This document shows positions 11,491-24,131 of a stretch of 64,000 nt of DNA, in pieces (position 1 is the first letter of the stretch; each line of letters starts with the position of its first letter). Source of the stretch: Gadus chalcogrammus (Eukaryota; Chordata; Actinopteri; Gadiformes; Gadidae); the NCBI RefSeq assembly GCF_026213295.1, contig NC_079432.1, positions 9,158,392-9,222,391 on the forward strand, given 5' to 3'. The notes below the pieces were generated by a model. That model saw only the letters and a program-made list of their open reading frames with translations, was not told where the DNA came from and ran no database searches. Both the position numbers and the translations under genes were made by a program.

Positions 11491-12205
11491 GTTTAGTGCT
11501 GCTTTATGGAGCATATTATGAAATAAACTCCAATCCGTCTCTCCTCACTGAATAGAAATGGGGGGGGCACTCCTTTGTTTTCGGGGGTGTGGGTGGGACC
11601 GGTTATGTAATGCGGTTCTTTACAGGTTATATACTTGCCAGCCGATTCGTTGGGTATGATCTCCCAATCTATATCTTGGGTCACATGGGACTTTTATCGT
11701 TACATTATTTGTATTAATACAGAAATAGACAAAGTTGTTGTTGGATAAACATCTAAAAGTATATTTATTAGCATGTTAAAAGCAAACATTCATCTAAAAC
11801 CCATTAAATTCCCTGAACCTGTGATGTGTAAAACATAAGTGCCCACTTTCCAAAAACATTGTTGAATGCATCTGTTTTTCTGTGTGAGCACCTTTTATAG
11901 TATAATCATCAAGAAGCCATTGTGGCGGTATTGAGGCATTGATGCCATCTTGGATCAGCAGTGTGTAATGCATATATCAGCTTCCATTTCATGGCCAACG
12001 AGGGACCTTTCACTGCATGCACCATATCTATGGTTTAGTGGTCATAAAGAGGCGAAAAGGTAAATAAATAAATCAATCGATAAATAACAGAACTAATAAA
12101 CCTCTCGGAGCCCCCTGTGGGGAGGAAAACGTTCAAAATGCAAATTGTAAGTCGGCCACTAGCCCCTGTTGGATTAGCGAACTTATTTACATCTTAGCCA
12201 CGACA
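11491..12205. other. No recognised feature
   Basis: About 700 bp, AT-rich in the middle. Short AAATAAAT and AATCAATC stretches lie near 12060-12090. Confidence 0.5.
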
Positions 12206-12415
12206 ACACCACATGCATACACACACACACGCACTCAGAGACACACACAAAAGAAAACACGCACAGGTATGCAGGCACACACACACACACACGCATACAC
12301 AGACTCACATTAAGAAATGTGCACACACACTCAAACTAACACACAATCACTCAATAGCACACACCCCCACACACACAAATACGCACAAACACAAACACAA
12401 ACACACACGCTCACC
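12206..12415. repeat. Degenerate CA-rich tract
   Basis: CA repeats broken by frequent substitutions over about 210 bp, consistent with an old decayed microsatellite. Confidence 0.85.
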
Positions 12416-13175
12416 TGCTCGGCTCAAATCTTACAATCAGTAGGAAATACTGTTACTTGATGAGATCGGGGAAACCAATCTTCAAGAATCAATTTCGTTT
12501 GATTCAACTCATTACAGATAAAATAAGGCCGGCTTGTTGTTCGGGTATTCATGAATTGTTTTTCCGACAGGGCTAACCATAGTACGTTAATTAACAGCGC
12601 TTCCGTTTGGGTGTCAGCACATTGCCCATGGTGTATTTATGTGCATTTTGACAGCTCATTATACCAATTGGATACCAGTGATCACAGTTTTATGTAAATA
12701 CAGACTGACAGAATGTGTGTAAATGGTACAGATTTAATGGTTTAGCCCCGGAGAGGTCCTTAAATGCAAGGATGATCTCAAAAGCGAGATAAAGATTTTG
12801 TTTTAAGAAATCTTTTTTTTATTTAAATATTAATTTGTACTTAAATATAATGTATAATTCCTATACCATCTGCAAACTAAAAGCGAATGAAGATCGGCTG
12901 CATCCAATAAATACTTTGACCCCAAGACGACCAAGCCTACACGTCCATTCCTAGCGATCAATAAAATAATTTGAAGGGATCCTCCTCTACTGTACCAAGC
13001 ATAGCCTCTGACAGCGTATGAATCATTTAGCACCGGCGTTAAATCAATGTCCACAACAATCCAGCCGAGCTAGCATCTCTTAGCAGTCACTTAGCAACAC
13101 CCCCCCCCATCCCCTTACTGACCTTGGCCGCCGCGTTAGCATGCATGAGCGAGCCACCGCGCGCCGCGCAACGCT
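12416..13175. other. No recognised feature
   Basis: AT-rich 750-bp stretch ending in a C-rich segment near 13099-13115. No gene seen. Confidence 0.5.
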
Positions 13176-13426
13176 TTGATGTGCCTCCGTCTCTCTCTCT
13201 CTGCCACGCTCTCTCTCTATCTCTCTGCCTCTCCTGTTCTCGAGTCTCCATCCATCCATCCATGCATGAGAGCGGTAAAGATTTCCTGCCCGGGTCAATC
13301 ATATTGAACTGGGAACTGATCAACAGTGACAGGCAGCCCCTGCCTCTCCTCCCCTCCCTTCGAGTAGAGAGACAGGTTTCTCTTCCTCTCTCAGGTGCGG
13401 TCACCTTGGCCCCTGACAACAATCAA

Positions 13427-13445
13427 CCCCCCCCCCCCCCCCCCC
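13427..13445. repeat. C19 homopolymer
   Basis: Nineteen consecutive C within a C-rich segment that starts at 13427 and continues after one T. Confidence 0.95.
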
Positions 13446-13714
13446 TCCCCCCCAGGGTGGAGTCCACTGCCTCTCCACCGTCGTCCCTCAACGCTGACAG
13501 GGACCACGAGGCGAGATCTGCATGTCGGATGATTGAACGCTGCGGGCATGCCTCCGGCGTCTCAACCCCTGCCCCCTCCACCCCTACCTCCACCCTCACC
13601 TTGCCCCCTCCTACACCCCACCAGCAGTTTGATGTCACACCATGGGACCACGGAGACACGGACCTAGGGAGACAGGGGGGGACAGTAAACTGTCAGAGCT
13701 TGAGGTGCATCAAT

Positions 13715-13871
<157 letters not shown>

Positions 13872-14015
13872 GTAGAGGGGAGTGAGCGAGTAAAGCCAAG
13901 CCGCAAGACAGTCATTACGGAACCACCTGCTCTGTGACTCCCCCGGCTCACCCTCCCCACACACTACCTTCAAGCCGCCATCCATGAGCCGAACCCATGC
14001 ATATATACACACTTA

Positions 14016-14068
14016 CACAAACACATACACACACACACACACACAAAAAACACACACACACACACACT
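14016..14068. repeat. Interrupted CA microsatellite
   Basis: CA repeats with an A-rich interruption in the middle. Confidence 0.9.
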
Positions 14069-14869
14069 GTATTATAAACATATGCCTGGGGTCAGGTAAT
14101 GATACACAACATATGGCTCTCAAACATCTCCTGGATGCCCGGTGGATGCGGGTTGGGATCCGTGGCAGAAGCCCTGGAGGTGTGGGGTATATATTGGCAT
14201 GGGCTCTTGGTTTAGTCCCTGGCTGCTGGGCACGTGTTCAGAGCAGCTCATGCTCTCCTTCCAAAGTTTGGTTCGTTTTCGGCTCACTTTTCCAAGGGAG
14301 AACTGTGCCGCGATACAAAGTGTTGGACCAAGATTTGCCTTGCATTATTAATAAAGCGCTGGCGATAATTTTGTCTTTTCTCCTCATTATTTGCGTACCA
14401 GCTACTTGCAGAGTCTCCGACAGTTCTCAGAGTTTGAAGGACGCACGCTTTTGTGTTAAATCAAAGCAACGAAGAACTACAAGAAAATCATCTTGAAGGT
14501 CACATTGTTTCCAGAAAGCCCTTTTTTCGGTTGGGAGGCCGAACTCTTTTTTATGGACTTAAAGGCCTCATCTCTTTATCCTTATACTCATCATTCATTT
14601 ATTAATTCACACTACATTACTTATATATAAGTATCGCATTCAAAAATGTGAGTTCTTCCTGAGGCATGAGGCTTCTGCTTAGAAAACACAATTCCTGTGT
14701 TGCGATGGCCAAAATCTATGGCCAAATCGATGGCCATCGATTTGGGTTAGGATTGAGATTTGACCTTTCCAAGTAAACATAAAACTGAAACATTCCTCCG
14801 AGGGATCAACGTTATCATAGTCACCAATCTTTAAAATACACTAAAACAGGCCGTGCACGTTGCCTATAT
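14069..14869. other. No recognised feature
   Basis: About 800 bp of mixed sequence. The plus-strand frame 13984-14496 begins in the CA array and shows no domain. Confidence 0.5.
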
Positions 14870-15062
14870 TGAAGATTCTTCCTGTCTTCAACATTGGTTG
14901 ATATTTGTTAATAACATTTTCCGCATTGGCCGAAAATACCATTGACCTTTTCAAAACATAGCACAAAAACTTGTGTTAATATCAGCCGTTAATATTGGTT
15001 GCCATCTACTGATATGACACATATTGGCCAAGGGTAGCAGATATATCGGTAAAGCCCTAGTC
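14870..15062 (-). mobile_element. Probable DNA-transposon fragment with ATATCGGTAAAGCCCTAGTCC end
   Basis: The segment has several ATATTGG/ATATCAG motifs and ends GATATATCGGTAAAGCCCTAG, which resembles the terminus of fish DNA transposons starting with CTAGGGC and rich in ATATCGG. No matching left terminus was found, so this would be one end only. Family assignment is from memory. Confidence 0.35.
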
Positions 15063-17100
15063 CTTAGTTTTCATTAAAATACAATGAAATAAGCCCCAGC
15101 CACTACCCTGTTGTGCCTCTACTTTTACTCCACCTTTGTAGGGAATTGAACGAGCCTCTTTTCCATCAGTTTGTGCATTCCATAAAGCAATGCAACACTC
15201 GGGGATGTAGATGGCTAAATGCAATCCACTGGAAGGAATTTACGTTGAAAGATTACGCAGATGACACCCTGGTCAACAAATATAAGCATGCATTTTAAGA
15301 TATCTATTCTAATCCATAACCAACCCATGTGTATCAACGCGACTACAAACCCGTGACTCACATGCACGACCCGACCCGCCCCGCCCCGTCCATCTGCCTT
15401 TCAATGACAATGCGACCATGTGACTGTGTCTCCCGCCCTCCGACGATCAAGGGTCGCATCTGGCTCTGTCTGGAAGTGATCCCAGCGAGCTGACGGTGGC
15501 AGCAGCCAGGCTGGCCCCGCCGTCCCTGTTCAGGCTCAGCTCTCCGTGAAGAGAAAGTGAAAGTGGAAAGGAGAGAAATGGAGGGGGGCTGGGGGGGGGG
15601 GGCGTGTTGCAGAACCACGGATGCAAATCGGTGCAGATGGTTGATTGGCACTACAACATTAGTTCTCCTTTTGTGTGGGAGGGGGGGAGACTTGCTTCAT
15701 TCTTATTGTTAATTTCCCAGGTTTTTCTGTTGGTTGAGAAACACCATCCTGCAGCTCCTACCTGTAGGTCAGTCTGGGGGAGAATGGGGAGTTGTGTTTG
15801 GGGATGGGTGGGTTGGTGGTGGCCCCTCATAAAATATATCTGGGGGTTTCCAGAGTCTTGTCATGAGTGAGCTGCAGCCACCCCACAGTGTACTGCAGCC
15901 CCACACTTCACTACTTAGATACCCTGTTTGACTAGAGCCCATTTTGGGCTGCCTGGTGTACACTGGGCGTGTATTTGACACCTTGACAGTTTGCCAAGAA
16001 GGGGAATGTGAACACGCCTCAGAAATACCTGCTGCCTCAGGTTTACTGGTTAGAGAAAATGTCTGCGCTGGAGCTGAAGCTGGAGCTGAGGCTGAAGGGG
16101 TGTGCATTCTGGCTGAGGCGTTCACTCTGGATGTTGTTATGAGAGGAATACAGCCCTGAGTCTCAGTCATGTAGATTCAGATGAATCTACGAGAGTGTGC
16201 ATATATTGTGTAGAGAGGACACTCAAAGAAATCCTACAATGCACCAGCCTGCGCGATTCTTCATGCATTAGGGTTTACATTGTGTTTTCTACATCGGGCA
16301 TGGCCCTGCGATCCTGTTATTTCTTACCACTTCATGGTAGTTCTTAAATGACAGAATAACCATTTTTAATGTGGAGTTCGAAGCGCTCAGCAGCTTCCAA
16401 ATATCCCATGCATACCTGATTTTTTTGTGTGGACTTAATCACCTATACAGATGCTCGCTGATGCTCGCTGTGCGCAACCAAGCACGTAACCTCAAGGTGA
16501 TTATCAGGCTTATTCTGTGGGAAAATCCATTTACAGTGCCCTTTGCAGCAGATTAGATGGTATGATTACTCTTTAGTCCATACCCCTTTAGAGAACGCAC
16601 AGCATTTTCATCGCCATATCGGCAATCGATACGTCTATCAAATTCTGCTTTTTTCCTATTCTGTAGCAAACACATTCACACATATCAGACTCATTCACAT
16701 TCACCCCTTCCCATGCACCCACACAATAGAAAGAAAGAAATACCAACATTCAGTTTGTTTACTGTTATGTTTTCTTTCTTTGTGGACAACATTGTTGCAT
16801 TCTATCAGAAAGAAAGTTTCTGTAAGGTTCAGACATCAAGTCTATGTGTTCGGAAAATCTTTAGATAAGAGTGCCTATACCTAGTGCAGCTCTTCCATAC
16901 CTAGCTGCACTAGATATAGAATTGGGAAAAGTAAATTGTGGTAAACATCTTCTAAAGGCCAGGAAAAGGATTTTTCATCCAGACATTGTATGGACCAATC
17001 AGTCTGCGTGTCATGATTCCCTTAGCCTATACCTGTATGCTTCCCAGTGCAAGACGTCTTCACTTTCTAGCTGCTTCCTCGTGGCATCTGAACCAATCCA
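15063..17100. other. No recognised gene; few repeats
   Basis: About 2 kb nearly free of microsatellites, with a G12 run at 15591-15602. A plus frame (15944-16159) and a minus frame (15769-16170) overlap each other. The former contains a GCTGGAGCTGAAG hexamer-like repeat (16067-16098), so neither is convincing. Confidence 0.5.
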
Positions 17101-17130
17101 GGTCCCTTTGGATAAAAGCGTCTGCTGAAG
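17101..17130 (+). mobile_element. SINE/retroposon 3' tail fragment
   Basis: The sequence GGATAAAAGCGTCTGCTGAA matches the 3' tail of a very common fish retroposon family (usual form ATAAAAGCGTCTGCTAAATG). The body upstream is too diverged to delimit. Confidence 0.6.
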
Positions 17131-17673
17131 TTGACCAAATGAAAAAGGGGCTTTTGAAATTTTGGTCGACTCCGTCCGTCGCCATAACTGGCCTACTATA
17201 CTTCAATTATTCAGTTCCAGCCCATGGGCTACAAGAGTATGAAATGGGTTCCAGCAGTAGCATTTTTACTCCACTGCACAGTGGAGAGAATGTCCTGGGT
17301 TTAAAGAGGAGGTCCACTCAGCTGTACAGACAGCCTGGAACATTGTGTTGTATGACCAGTTTGTAGGAGCAGTGTTAGTGGCAGCTGCTAGTAACACAAT
17401 CACACTCGATCACCATCCACCATGTTTACCTGACCCAAGTGTTCGACCAGGTAAACATGATAATAATGTTTACGTTATATGTTCAAAGCATATTCAAGTT
17501 AGGTTCAAGTTTGTGTTTTACTGTGTTTATTAATGTTATCTATGAAACCCTTTTTATTTATACGCAAACTATTATAGTACTATTTTGTAATTTAGCAGAA
17601 ACTCTGTCACAGGGACTCATCTTGATTTTGGAGCAGGTAAAGGCAAGGGCATCTCAGGCTCTTCAGTTTAGGT

Positions 17674-17750
17674 TAGGGACATTGGGGATCGAACCCAGTA
17701 CCTTTCAGACGAGGGGCACTATGCTGGTATTCAGACCCCCATTAGGCATA
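17674..17750 (-). mobile_element. tRNA-like SINE head
   Basis: On the minus strand the segment contains GGTACTGGGTTCGATCCCC, in which GGTTCGATCCC is a perfect-looking tRNA B box. The block upstream of it corresponds to the A-box half of the related copies at 47587-47643 and 51908-52095. No SINE tail was found next to it. Confidence 0.55.
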
Positions 17751-17868
17751 CAAAGATATCTGGGAATAATAAACATATCTCAATTCAACCAATGATCAGT
17801 TTGTACATACACTCATCGAACTCCCTTCAACTATAGCCCTACTATTCCCCCCCTGTGTGTGTCTAACA

Positions 17869-18093
17869 ATGAAGTTATTATACCTGCTGACTCTGGTTTT
17901 GGCTCAGACAGGCGTGAGGGTGATGACTATTAAACCCCAAATAAAGACGGCATCCCCCCCACTTCCTCAACCCCCTGTTCCCTTGTTGCCACGGCAGCCG
18001 GCTGGCAACCCTCCAGACACCAAGCCGCTGATGAAGCTGAAACTCAAACCCACCCACCTCCCAGACCTACCTGGGGTTCACGCAACTAAATGA
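17869..18093 (+). CDS. Small ORF with signal-peptide-like start (speculative)
   Basis: An ATG at 17869 opens a 74-codon frame ending at 18093. The first residues MKLLYLLTLVLAQTGVRV look like a cleavable signal peptide: one Lys, then a Leu-rich core. The rest is rich in Pro and Lys (PPLPQPPVPLLPRQP near residues 31-45) with no cysteines or known motif. An upstream in-frame ATG at 17857 would mask the signal. There is no visible promoter or conserved neighbour, and frames of this length arise by chance. Confidence 0.15.
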   Translation: MKLLYLLTLVLAQTGVRVMTIKPQIKTASPPLPQPPVPLLPRQPAGNPPDTKPLMKLKLKPTHLPDLPGVHATK

Positions 18094-18475
18094 AATACCT
18101 CCCTCCTTCTCCGTCTGCTGCCAGTGGCCCAGAAGTCATCCCGCCTCCCTCGCTGGTACAGAAGCGCCAACACAACGCCCACGCACTGTAGCCTCCACTG
18201 ATGAATATCATTCACCACGGGCCCGCGACTCCTCCCTCAGAGCCACAATGAGAGGATCCCTCATCAGCCTCTTCCTCTGATTGCCTTTCCTCTGACTCAC
18301 TCAAGTTCTCTCTCTCTCTCTAGCTCCCTTTCGTCTAGCATTCTCTCCATCTCTTTCCCCCTCTCATGTTATCTCTTTATCTCTTTCTGTCACTCACTCA
18401 CTCTCACACACACCTCAAACTCTCTCTCACTGTTGCACGCTCACTTTCTCACACTGTCACCTTTTGACAGTAGAA
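18094..18475. other. CT-rich non-coding stretch
   Basis: Contains short CT tracts (about 18309-18323) and CACTCACT/CTCTCACA segments leading into the GT array. No gene seen. Confidence 0.5.
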
Positions 18476-18478
18476 GAT

Positions 18479-18521
18479 GCTGTGTGTGTGTGTGTGTGTG
18501 TGTGTGTGGATGTGTGTGTGT
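18479..18521. repeat. Short GT microsatellite
   Basis: About 14 GT units with one interruption, followed by a T-rich segment. Confidence 0.9.
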
Positions 18522-19110
18522 TCCCCCTCTTTGACTTTCATTCACCAGTCACTGAGCTACTGAAACCTGGTGAGGACGTGCCGATCATCAATTGCTGTCT
18601 CCGCAACCATGGCGTAAACGTCATGCGCTGTATTCATCACATTGAATGAACAGATGTCCTGGTGTTGCATTTAGGAGACGGACAAGATGAAAGAGGGTCC
18701 ATTATAGGAACAGGGACATTTATTTCATTCCGTTTGTCACTAATTATCTTGGGAATTCTACTCTAGTTTTGGAGAACATTGGAAACTGTCTTTCAGAAAT
18801 GGCCGCAGGTTTCTCCAAATTGTTTTGGGGCGATGCCTGCTCGGATAAATTGCTCTCCCAGTACTGCCGGCTGAAGGGTGTTTTGAGGTAAACAAGTGTA
18901 CTCTTGTTTATTCAGAGACGGAACGAGTGAGGACGCAGTACAGAATGTTCCCTGTGCTTTAGCAGAATCTGTGAGGGGCTGACGTGGTGAAAGTATAGAA
19001 AGTTGAAACTGTGTGAAATATTTTTCAGGGCCTGACTTGTTATGATGCAAACAAAAGACAGAGGAGAAAAACTTAATTCACCACATGCAAGAAAAGTGCT
19101 GTCACTCCGG

Positions 19111-19539
19111 TATTGACTCCCTGCTGAAGGGTGCTGGGTTTGAATCCCATAGTCTGACGTCTAGCCTAATAGGCCTCCTATAGATCCAACCGAACCATTG
19201 GTGTCCCGACTAATGAGTCAACTTTTTTATTCGGCTTGAAGAAGCCGCCGAAATTATTCAGAATTAATGGAAAGTCAAACGATGTCTGGCTCCATGTAAA
19301 GGAAAAATAACTCCCAGCCTCCATCCCCGTGTTTGACTCCTAAAAGATGACATCATTCTTCGTACAGCGACAGTTTTCAATGTCCAACGTTTCGTGACGC
19401 TCCCCGAGAGTGCATGTATAGCGTTGAGGTGAGGCGGCACCGTTCAGTGGAAACCCGGCCAGAGCCTCCTCCTCAGCTCCTTAAAGCGATGCGTCAGAAA
19501 TCACACGGTCGCTCTGGTTCAAAGCATCTGCTAATTGAC
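19111..19539 (+). mobile_element. SINE head and tail pieces, same orientation
   Basis: A tRNA-like head at 19111-19160 contains GTGCTGGGTTTGAATCCCAT, a B box with one change. About 350 bp downstream, 19507-19539 reads GGTCGCTCTGGTTCAAAGC followed by ATCTGCTAATTGAC, a diverged copy of the tail GGTCGCTCTGGATAAAAGCG. They could be one long element or two fragments. The sequence between them is unassigned. Confidence 0.45.
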
Positions 19540-19670
19540 AAAAAAAGCAGAAAATAGCAGTCCTTGTCCTCTATCTTTCTGCTAAATGTTTTGATTATTT
19601 ATGAAGCAGCTTTCCCACCTTTGGCCCCTCACACTTCATGCATGATGAAGAGAGGGCCACAAATATCCCC

Positions 19671-19684
19671 GGGGGGGGGGGGGG
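19671..19684. repeat. G14 homopolymer
   Basis: Fourteen G directly after CCCC, forming a small C/G dyad. Confidence 0.95.
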
Positions 19685-21079
19685 AGGAAGTGAAATGTGA
19701 GGGGGTGGTGTTCTTGTAAATTTTTCATAGGTCAAATCATTCCTCATCAATTAGTCATGGAGTCACGAAAGGCGGCAAACATCTATGATTGCGCTGTCCT
19801 AATTACGCTGCAATCAAAGGGAATGCTTGATCCAGCTGTTGCGCCGTCTCACTCTGTCTCAGTGTGTTCCACTGATGTTCACGCTGGAGCTCATTATTTG
19901 TAATTAAGAGTTTCTTTAAGGCATAAACAACAACAACATTCATGAAATCAGATTTAATGTTATATATATTAGGCGTCGGCATGTTCACTGGAGTCATCAT
20001 CTTTTTTGAAGTTTGAGATGTGCACCGTGAGTTCAGAGGCTGTGGAGAATGGACCGATTCAATCAAGCTTTGGGGTGACTTTGGTTATATTTTTCTACAG
20101 CAGCTAAATGTAAATATATGCAAAAAAACAAATGCAAAATATAAATAGAGAATTTCCCAGAATTCTTTGAGGCAATTACACACATCCTTGTCAAATCAAT
20201 TCATTGATTGTGCGTAGAAAGTGGCTATTGTGAATCCTCTTTGATGGTATTCGATTTTTTTGTATTCCATTGTTTATTTGTCCTATTGCTTTTTTATTTA
20301 CCTCTAATCAGGGTTAACATGGCACCCGTCAAAAAGGCCATGGAGGATGACGACCCACTGGGCTCTCTAGTCAAACACAATCTCTAATCTCATAATCATC
20401 AATCAGACGCTGCCAGAGACGGTTCCGACCAATAGAGATAAAGTGAACCTTTGGGGGGTGCTGGGAGAAGTGTGCGCCTTGATGTACTCGATTGCATGCT
20501 GTCGCCACTGAACGTAAAACGTCAGTAAACTCAGCACACTAGGAAATCATGACGGCTACTCCAAACCAAAAAGCTTTACACAAACCAAAGTTCCAGGGAA
20601 TGCTGGCATGGCAGCACCAGCAAGATTCATTTGCCGTTCTTGTTCAACAGTCTGTGACTGCTTCAAAGCATGTATAGAGGGTTTGTCTCCCCTGCCGCTT
20701 CCATGATTACATGTGTTCCTCCCAGGAGGGATTGTCTGGTACATGGTTTAAACAGTTTAGTGTAAACCATGCTTAGTAACCCACCCTATCCCATACCCAC
20801 ACATCTTGGCTCCAAATGTTGACGCTGTAAATGCTGGGGAATCTTTTCAGAAATGTTTTTTAATAATTATATATTTATATATATATATATGTAATAGTAT
20901 TAGTATTCTTTTTATATGCCCAGCTTGAGAGCTGTCAAGGCTTAATGGTATGGAAGACTTTAGAGGTTCTCCATGACTTCACAGCCAGGACATAGTCATA
21001 TACACACACATGTATGTGCATTCATTTATACATACATTCATAAATAAATATATCTGTGTGTGGCCCGACATATACACAC

Positions 21080-21083
<4 letters not shown>
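19685..21083. other. No recognised gene
   Basis: About 1.4 kb, AT-rich, with an AT-alternating stretch at 20868-20892. No coding exon identified. Confidence 0.5.

Positions 21084-21125
<42 letters not shown>
21084..21125. repeat. (CT)21 microsatellite
   Basis: Clean CT array of about 42 bp between two short CA stretches. Confidence 0.95.
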
Positions 21126-21133
<8 letters not shown>

Positions 21134-21309
21134 ACACAAAGACCGCTGTTCGTTATGCATAGCAGCAGCTCCTGCAGAGTCGAGGAGGGGTCTGAGGGTT
21201 ACCAGAGTGATCTCAGCCTGGGCCAGGGGGGACGCTCAAGGTCAACAGGGTCTTCTGAGAGGGGAGCGCCACTCGGGGAGGCAGTGGGATTGGGAAAAGA
21301 GGAAGGTTA

Positions 21310-21602
21310 CGATTAGAGCGGGAGACAGCGATAGAGAAAGGCAGCCAGACAAAGAGAGAGAGGGATTGTGGTGGAATGGTGAGAGATAAAGTTATAAAGA
21401 AAGACAGACAGAAAGACAGACAGGCAGAGAGAGAGAGAGAGAGTAGTAGCATGTAGAGAGAGAAAGTTATAAAGAAAGAGACAGACAGACGGACAGGCAG
21501 AGAGAGAGAGCGACATAAGTGGAACGACGAGACAGAGTCCGACGGAGAGACAGAGAGGGAGACGAACAGTGAGAGAGAGAAAGAGGGGAAGAGAGAGAGG
21601 GG
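21310..21602. repeat. Purine-rich degenerate GA/GACA minisatellite
   Basis: Repeated GAGAGAGA, AAAGACAGACAG and AGTTATAAAGAAAGA blocks. The motif GATAAAGTTATAAAGAAAGAC near 21386 recurs near 21463 (AGAAAGTTATAAAGAAAGAG), about 77 bp apart. The minus-strand Ser/Leu frames (21213-21720) are its translation. Confidence 0.8.
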
Positions 21603-22146
21603 TAGGGAGGGGAACCCAAGGAGAAGTGCTCAGAGCCCACACGTTCCCATCCATCTGGTGACAACATGTTGCGAGCCATTGTCTGTCGTTCTCAGCATGC
21701 TCTGCCAGCGCCCGGCCCACGCCGGCCAGATGAACCCTCTGGGCCAGAGGTTTTTAAAACAAGACACAACGACAATCCAGCCATTGCCGTCGCGTCTTTT
21801 ATTCATTATTTACCAACGGCCGGCCCTTCGCTCGCCAAGTTTCAAACAAGCATTGTTTTCAGTTGACTCGTCGCACCGTGACTTTTTAACAATCTCTCTC
21901 CCCCCAATTGCGTTGTTTGTTTACTTGGAGTCGGGCAAGGTCAATCTACGTGTTCCGGTGTTCCAGACGCCACTATGCCAATTCGATTTGGCCGATGTTT
22001 TTTTCTTTTTTTCTTTTTTTTTCCCGAGGCCAGATGTCATGAGGACGGTTGAGGCGGGAAACGCTGGTTGTTCTTTTGTTTCTCGTTTGTTCCTGAGGCT
22101 TGAGACGCAGGCGTTATACCAAGGATAACGGATACCAAGACGTACA

Positions 22147-22160
22147 GGGGGGGGGGGGGG
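22147..22160. repeat. G14 homopolymer
   Basis: Fourteen consecutive G between CGTACA and CAGATG. Confidence 0.95.
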
Positions 22161-22687
22161 CAGATGAAAGATACTGGGTCTGATCCCCCCATGGCTGGTA
22201 TATAAGTGGGGCGACATCCTTTAGCAAGAGGTCATAACCCTTAAACTAATAAAGTACAAAGTCCTATTTATTTCGAATCAATTGGGATCAAATGACTCGT
22301 ACAGAAAACTTAATTTAAAACCGTAATGCCAGAGGATGTTTAGGGATGTTTTATTTTTATATCTAAATCTATACCGTGCCTCCTCCTGTGGAAGAAAACT
22401 ATATAAACAAATGATAAAATGCAGAGATTGAAATGTGATGAGTTATACAGTATAAACCAGCGGTTTTCCGCTGCTACACCCGAGTGCGTTATGTAAATAC
22501 CCCTGCATAAAACATCCAGTCGCTGTGTCATCTTGCCTGCATTCCTGTGGGCGGATATGGCTGATGCATACAATTAGCTCCACAACATTAATGCATAAAT
22601 AATGACCCCACAGGAAGAAAACTGACAAGGCAGGTTCGTCACAAAAAATGTAAAATACATTATGTGCATCGTACTAAATCAACAGTT

Positions 22688-22689
<2 letters not shown>
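22161..22689. other. No recognised feature
   Basis: About 530 bp, AT-rich. A weak tRNA-B-box-like CTGGGTCTGATCCCC occurs at about 22175-22189 but the surrounding sequence does not extend the match. Confidence 0.45.
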
Positions 22690-22728
<39 letters not shown>

Positions 22729-22792
22729 GCCCTCGCCCTCGCCCTCGCCCTCGCTCTCGCTCTCGCTCTCTCTAGCTCTCTCTCGCTCTCTC
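22690..22792. repeat. CT array followed by (CGCCCT)5 and (CGCTCT)n
   Basis: CT repeats (22690-22721) change to CGCCCT hexamers with five CCC runs at 22724, 22730, 22736, 22742 and 22748, each separated by TCG, then CGCTCT variants. On the minus strand this gives five GGG runs with 3-nt loops, the classical spacing for a G-quadruplex. Confidence 0.93.
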
Positions 22793-24060
22793 AGCTGTAT
22801 TGCTTGATTTTGTTTATTAAAAAAAAATATGTTGGAAATATAGAAATATAACAAAGTGAGTCACAGTCACTGAGAATCACTGAATGTAACTGAATCTCAG
22901 TGTGTTTGTGTGAGGGTTTGTGTCTGATAAATATACTGTAACCGTGCAATTATAATGAAAAACACTTGGGAACTGGATGTTCTGTGTACAAAGCGTCTTG
23001 AGCAGTGGGGCAGTAATGTTGTGAAGTAGGCTGCATGTGAGTGTGTGTTCGTTTGAAAACTTTGTGTGTATTGTGAATGTGTGTGTGTGTGTGCGCGTTT
23101 GGGGTAAATCCAAACACTTAGATTCCCTTATTGATTATTTATTGTTTACGTTGCTTTTCCGATCTTCGCATGAGCAACCAGTCCCTACGATACTTAGTTT
23201 GAAGAAATCGCCTGTGAATAATGGACTGAGGAATCAAAATGAATCACACACACCTTGAATGCTTTATGATGGTGTTGTGCGTCATTGCCTACATTGCAGT
23301 AATCCATATTCCCCAATTTATTTGCCCTTGATTGATTACCCTTATGCGGCTTATATGGTTGTGTTATGTGGTTGAAAAATCCTCTTTTCTCTATTCTGTT
23401 GAATAAAATCAACTCAAATGATAGTATGACTAGCAGTTCTAATCCTGTTAGGCGTTATTCAGTTAGTTGTTAATAGTCCGACTATATAATAGAACATAAC
23501 CTATAAATCTCTGTAAATAATCAGGAATCACACCAAAGATTTGAATAAACGGTCATAAATCCACCAAATCATGTTTAACACGGTGAATCAATGGGGAATC
23601 GAACAAGCAACTTAAATGGTATCCAATCAGAGGCCAGGAAGTCCATGATGGACACGAGACCCTTTCGGATTTATGACACGCTCCTTAGCAACCTCGGCTT
23701 GTTTCCTGGCAACAACCGTACTGGCCAATCTTCAATTTCCCTGTGAAAACATGCTTTTAAGGGGTGGGTCTGCTGGACCCCGACAGATGTGTCAGGGAAT
23801 ACCTCATCCTTACGAGTCATCCCAGCACCTGCGCCGTTTAACGACACATTCGCCTGTTCACATTCTACATCCCGTTAAACTTGCAGGTGCATCTAAAGTC
23901 TACAGAGCCGTCTGAAAGATAAAACCCTTTTTCATCAGTCCTCCTGAAAGGTTTCCTGTGATCCTGATAGCCGGTCGTTATCGTTAGGGCTTGGGCTGAG
24001 CGGACCCAAAGCGCATCTAGCTTTTAAATATCCAAGCAGTTGGATGCAGTCGAAGGGTTT
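22793..24060. other. No recognised gene
   Basis: About 1.3 kb of unassigned sequence. The plus frame 23673-23915 has no domain. A GTTTCCTGGCAAC motif at about 23701-23713 is close to an RFX-type X-box but isolated. Confidence 0.45.
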
Positions 24061-24131
24061 TATTATTATGATTGTTATGATTATGATTATGATAATGAGC
24101 ATGATTATCAGTATGATCATGATGATGATTA
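24061..24131. repeat. Degenerate (ATT/ATG)n tract
   Basis: TATTATGATTATGAT-type trinucleotide repeats with substitutions over about 70 bp. Confidence 0.85.

Noticed and set aside
15769..16170. Overlapping frames on both strands with balanced composition
   Set aside because: Both strands are open over the same interval and contain a GCTGGAGCTGAAG-type hexamer repeat. No family recognised and no splice support.
18550..18649. Exon-like frame VTELLKPGEDVPIINC after a CACCAG acceptor-like site
   Set aside because: A donor-like CTG/GTGAGG lies inside it and there is no other support. Short frames like this are expected by chance.
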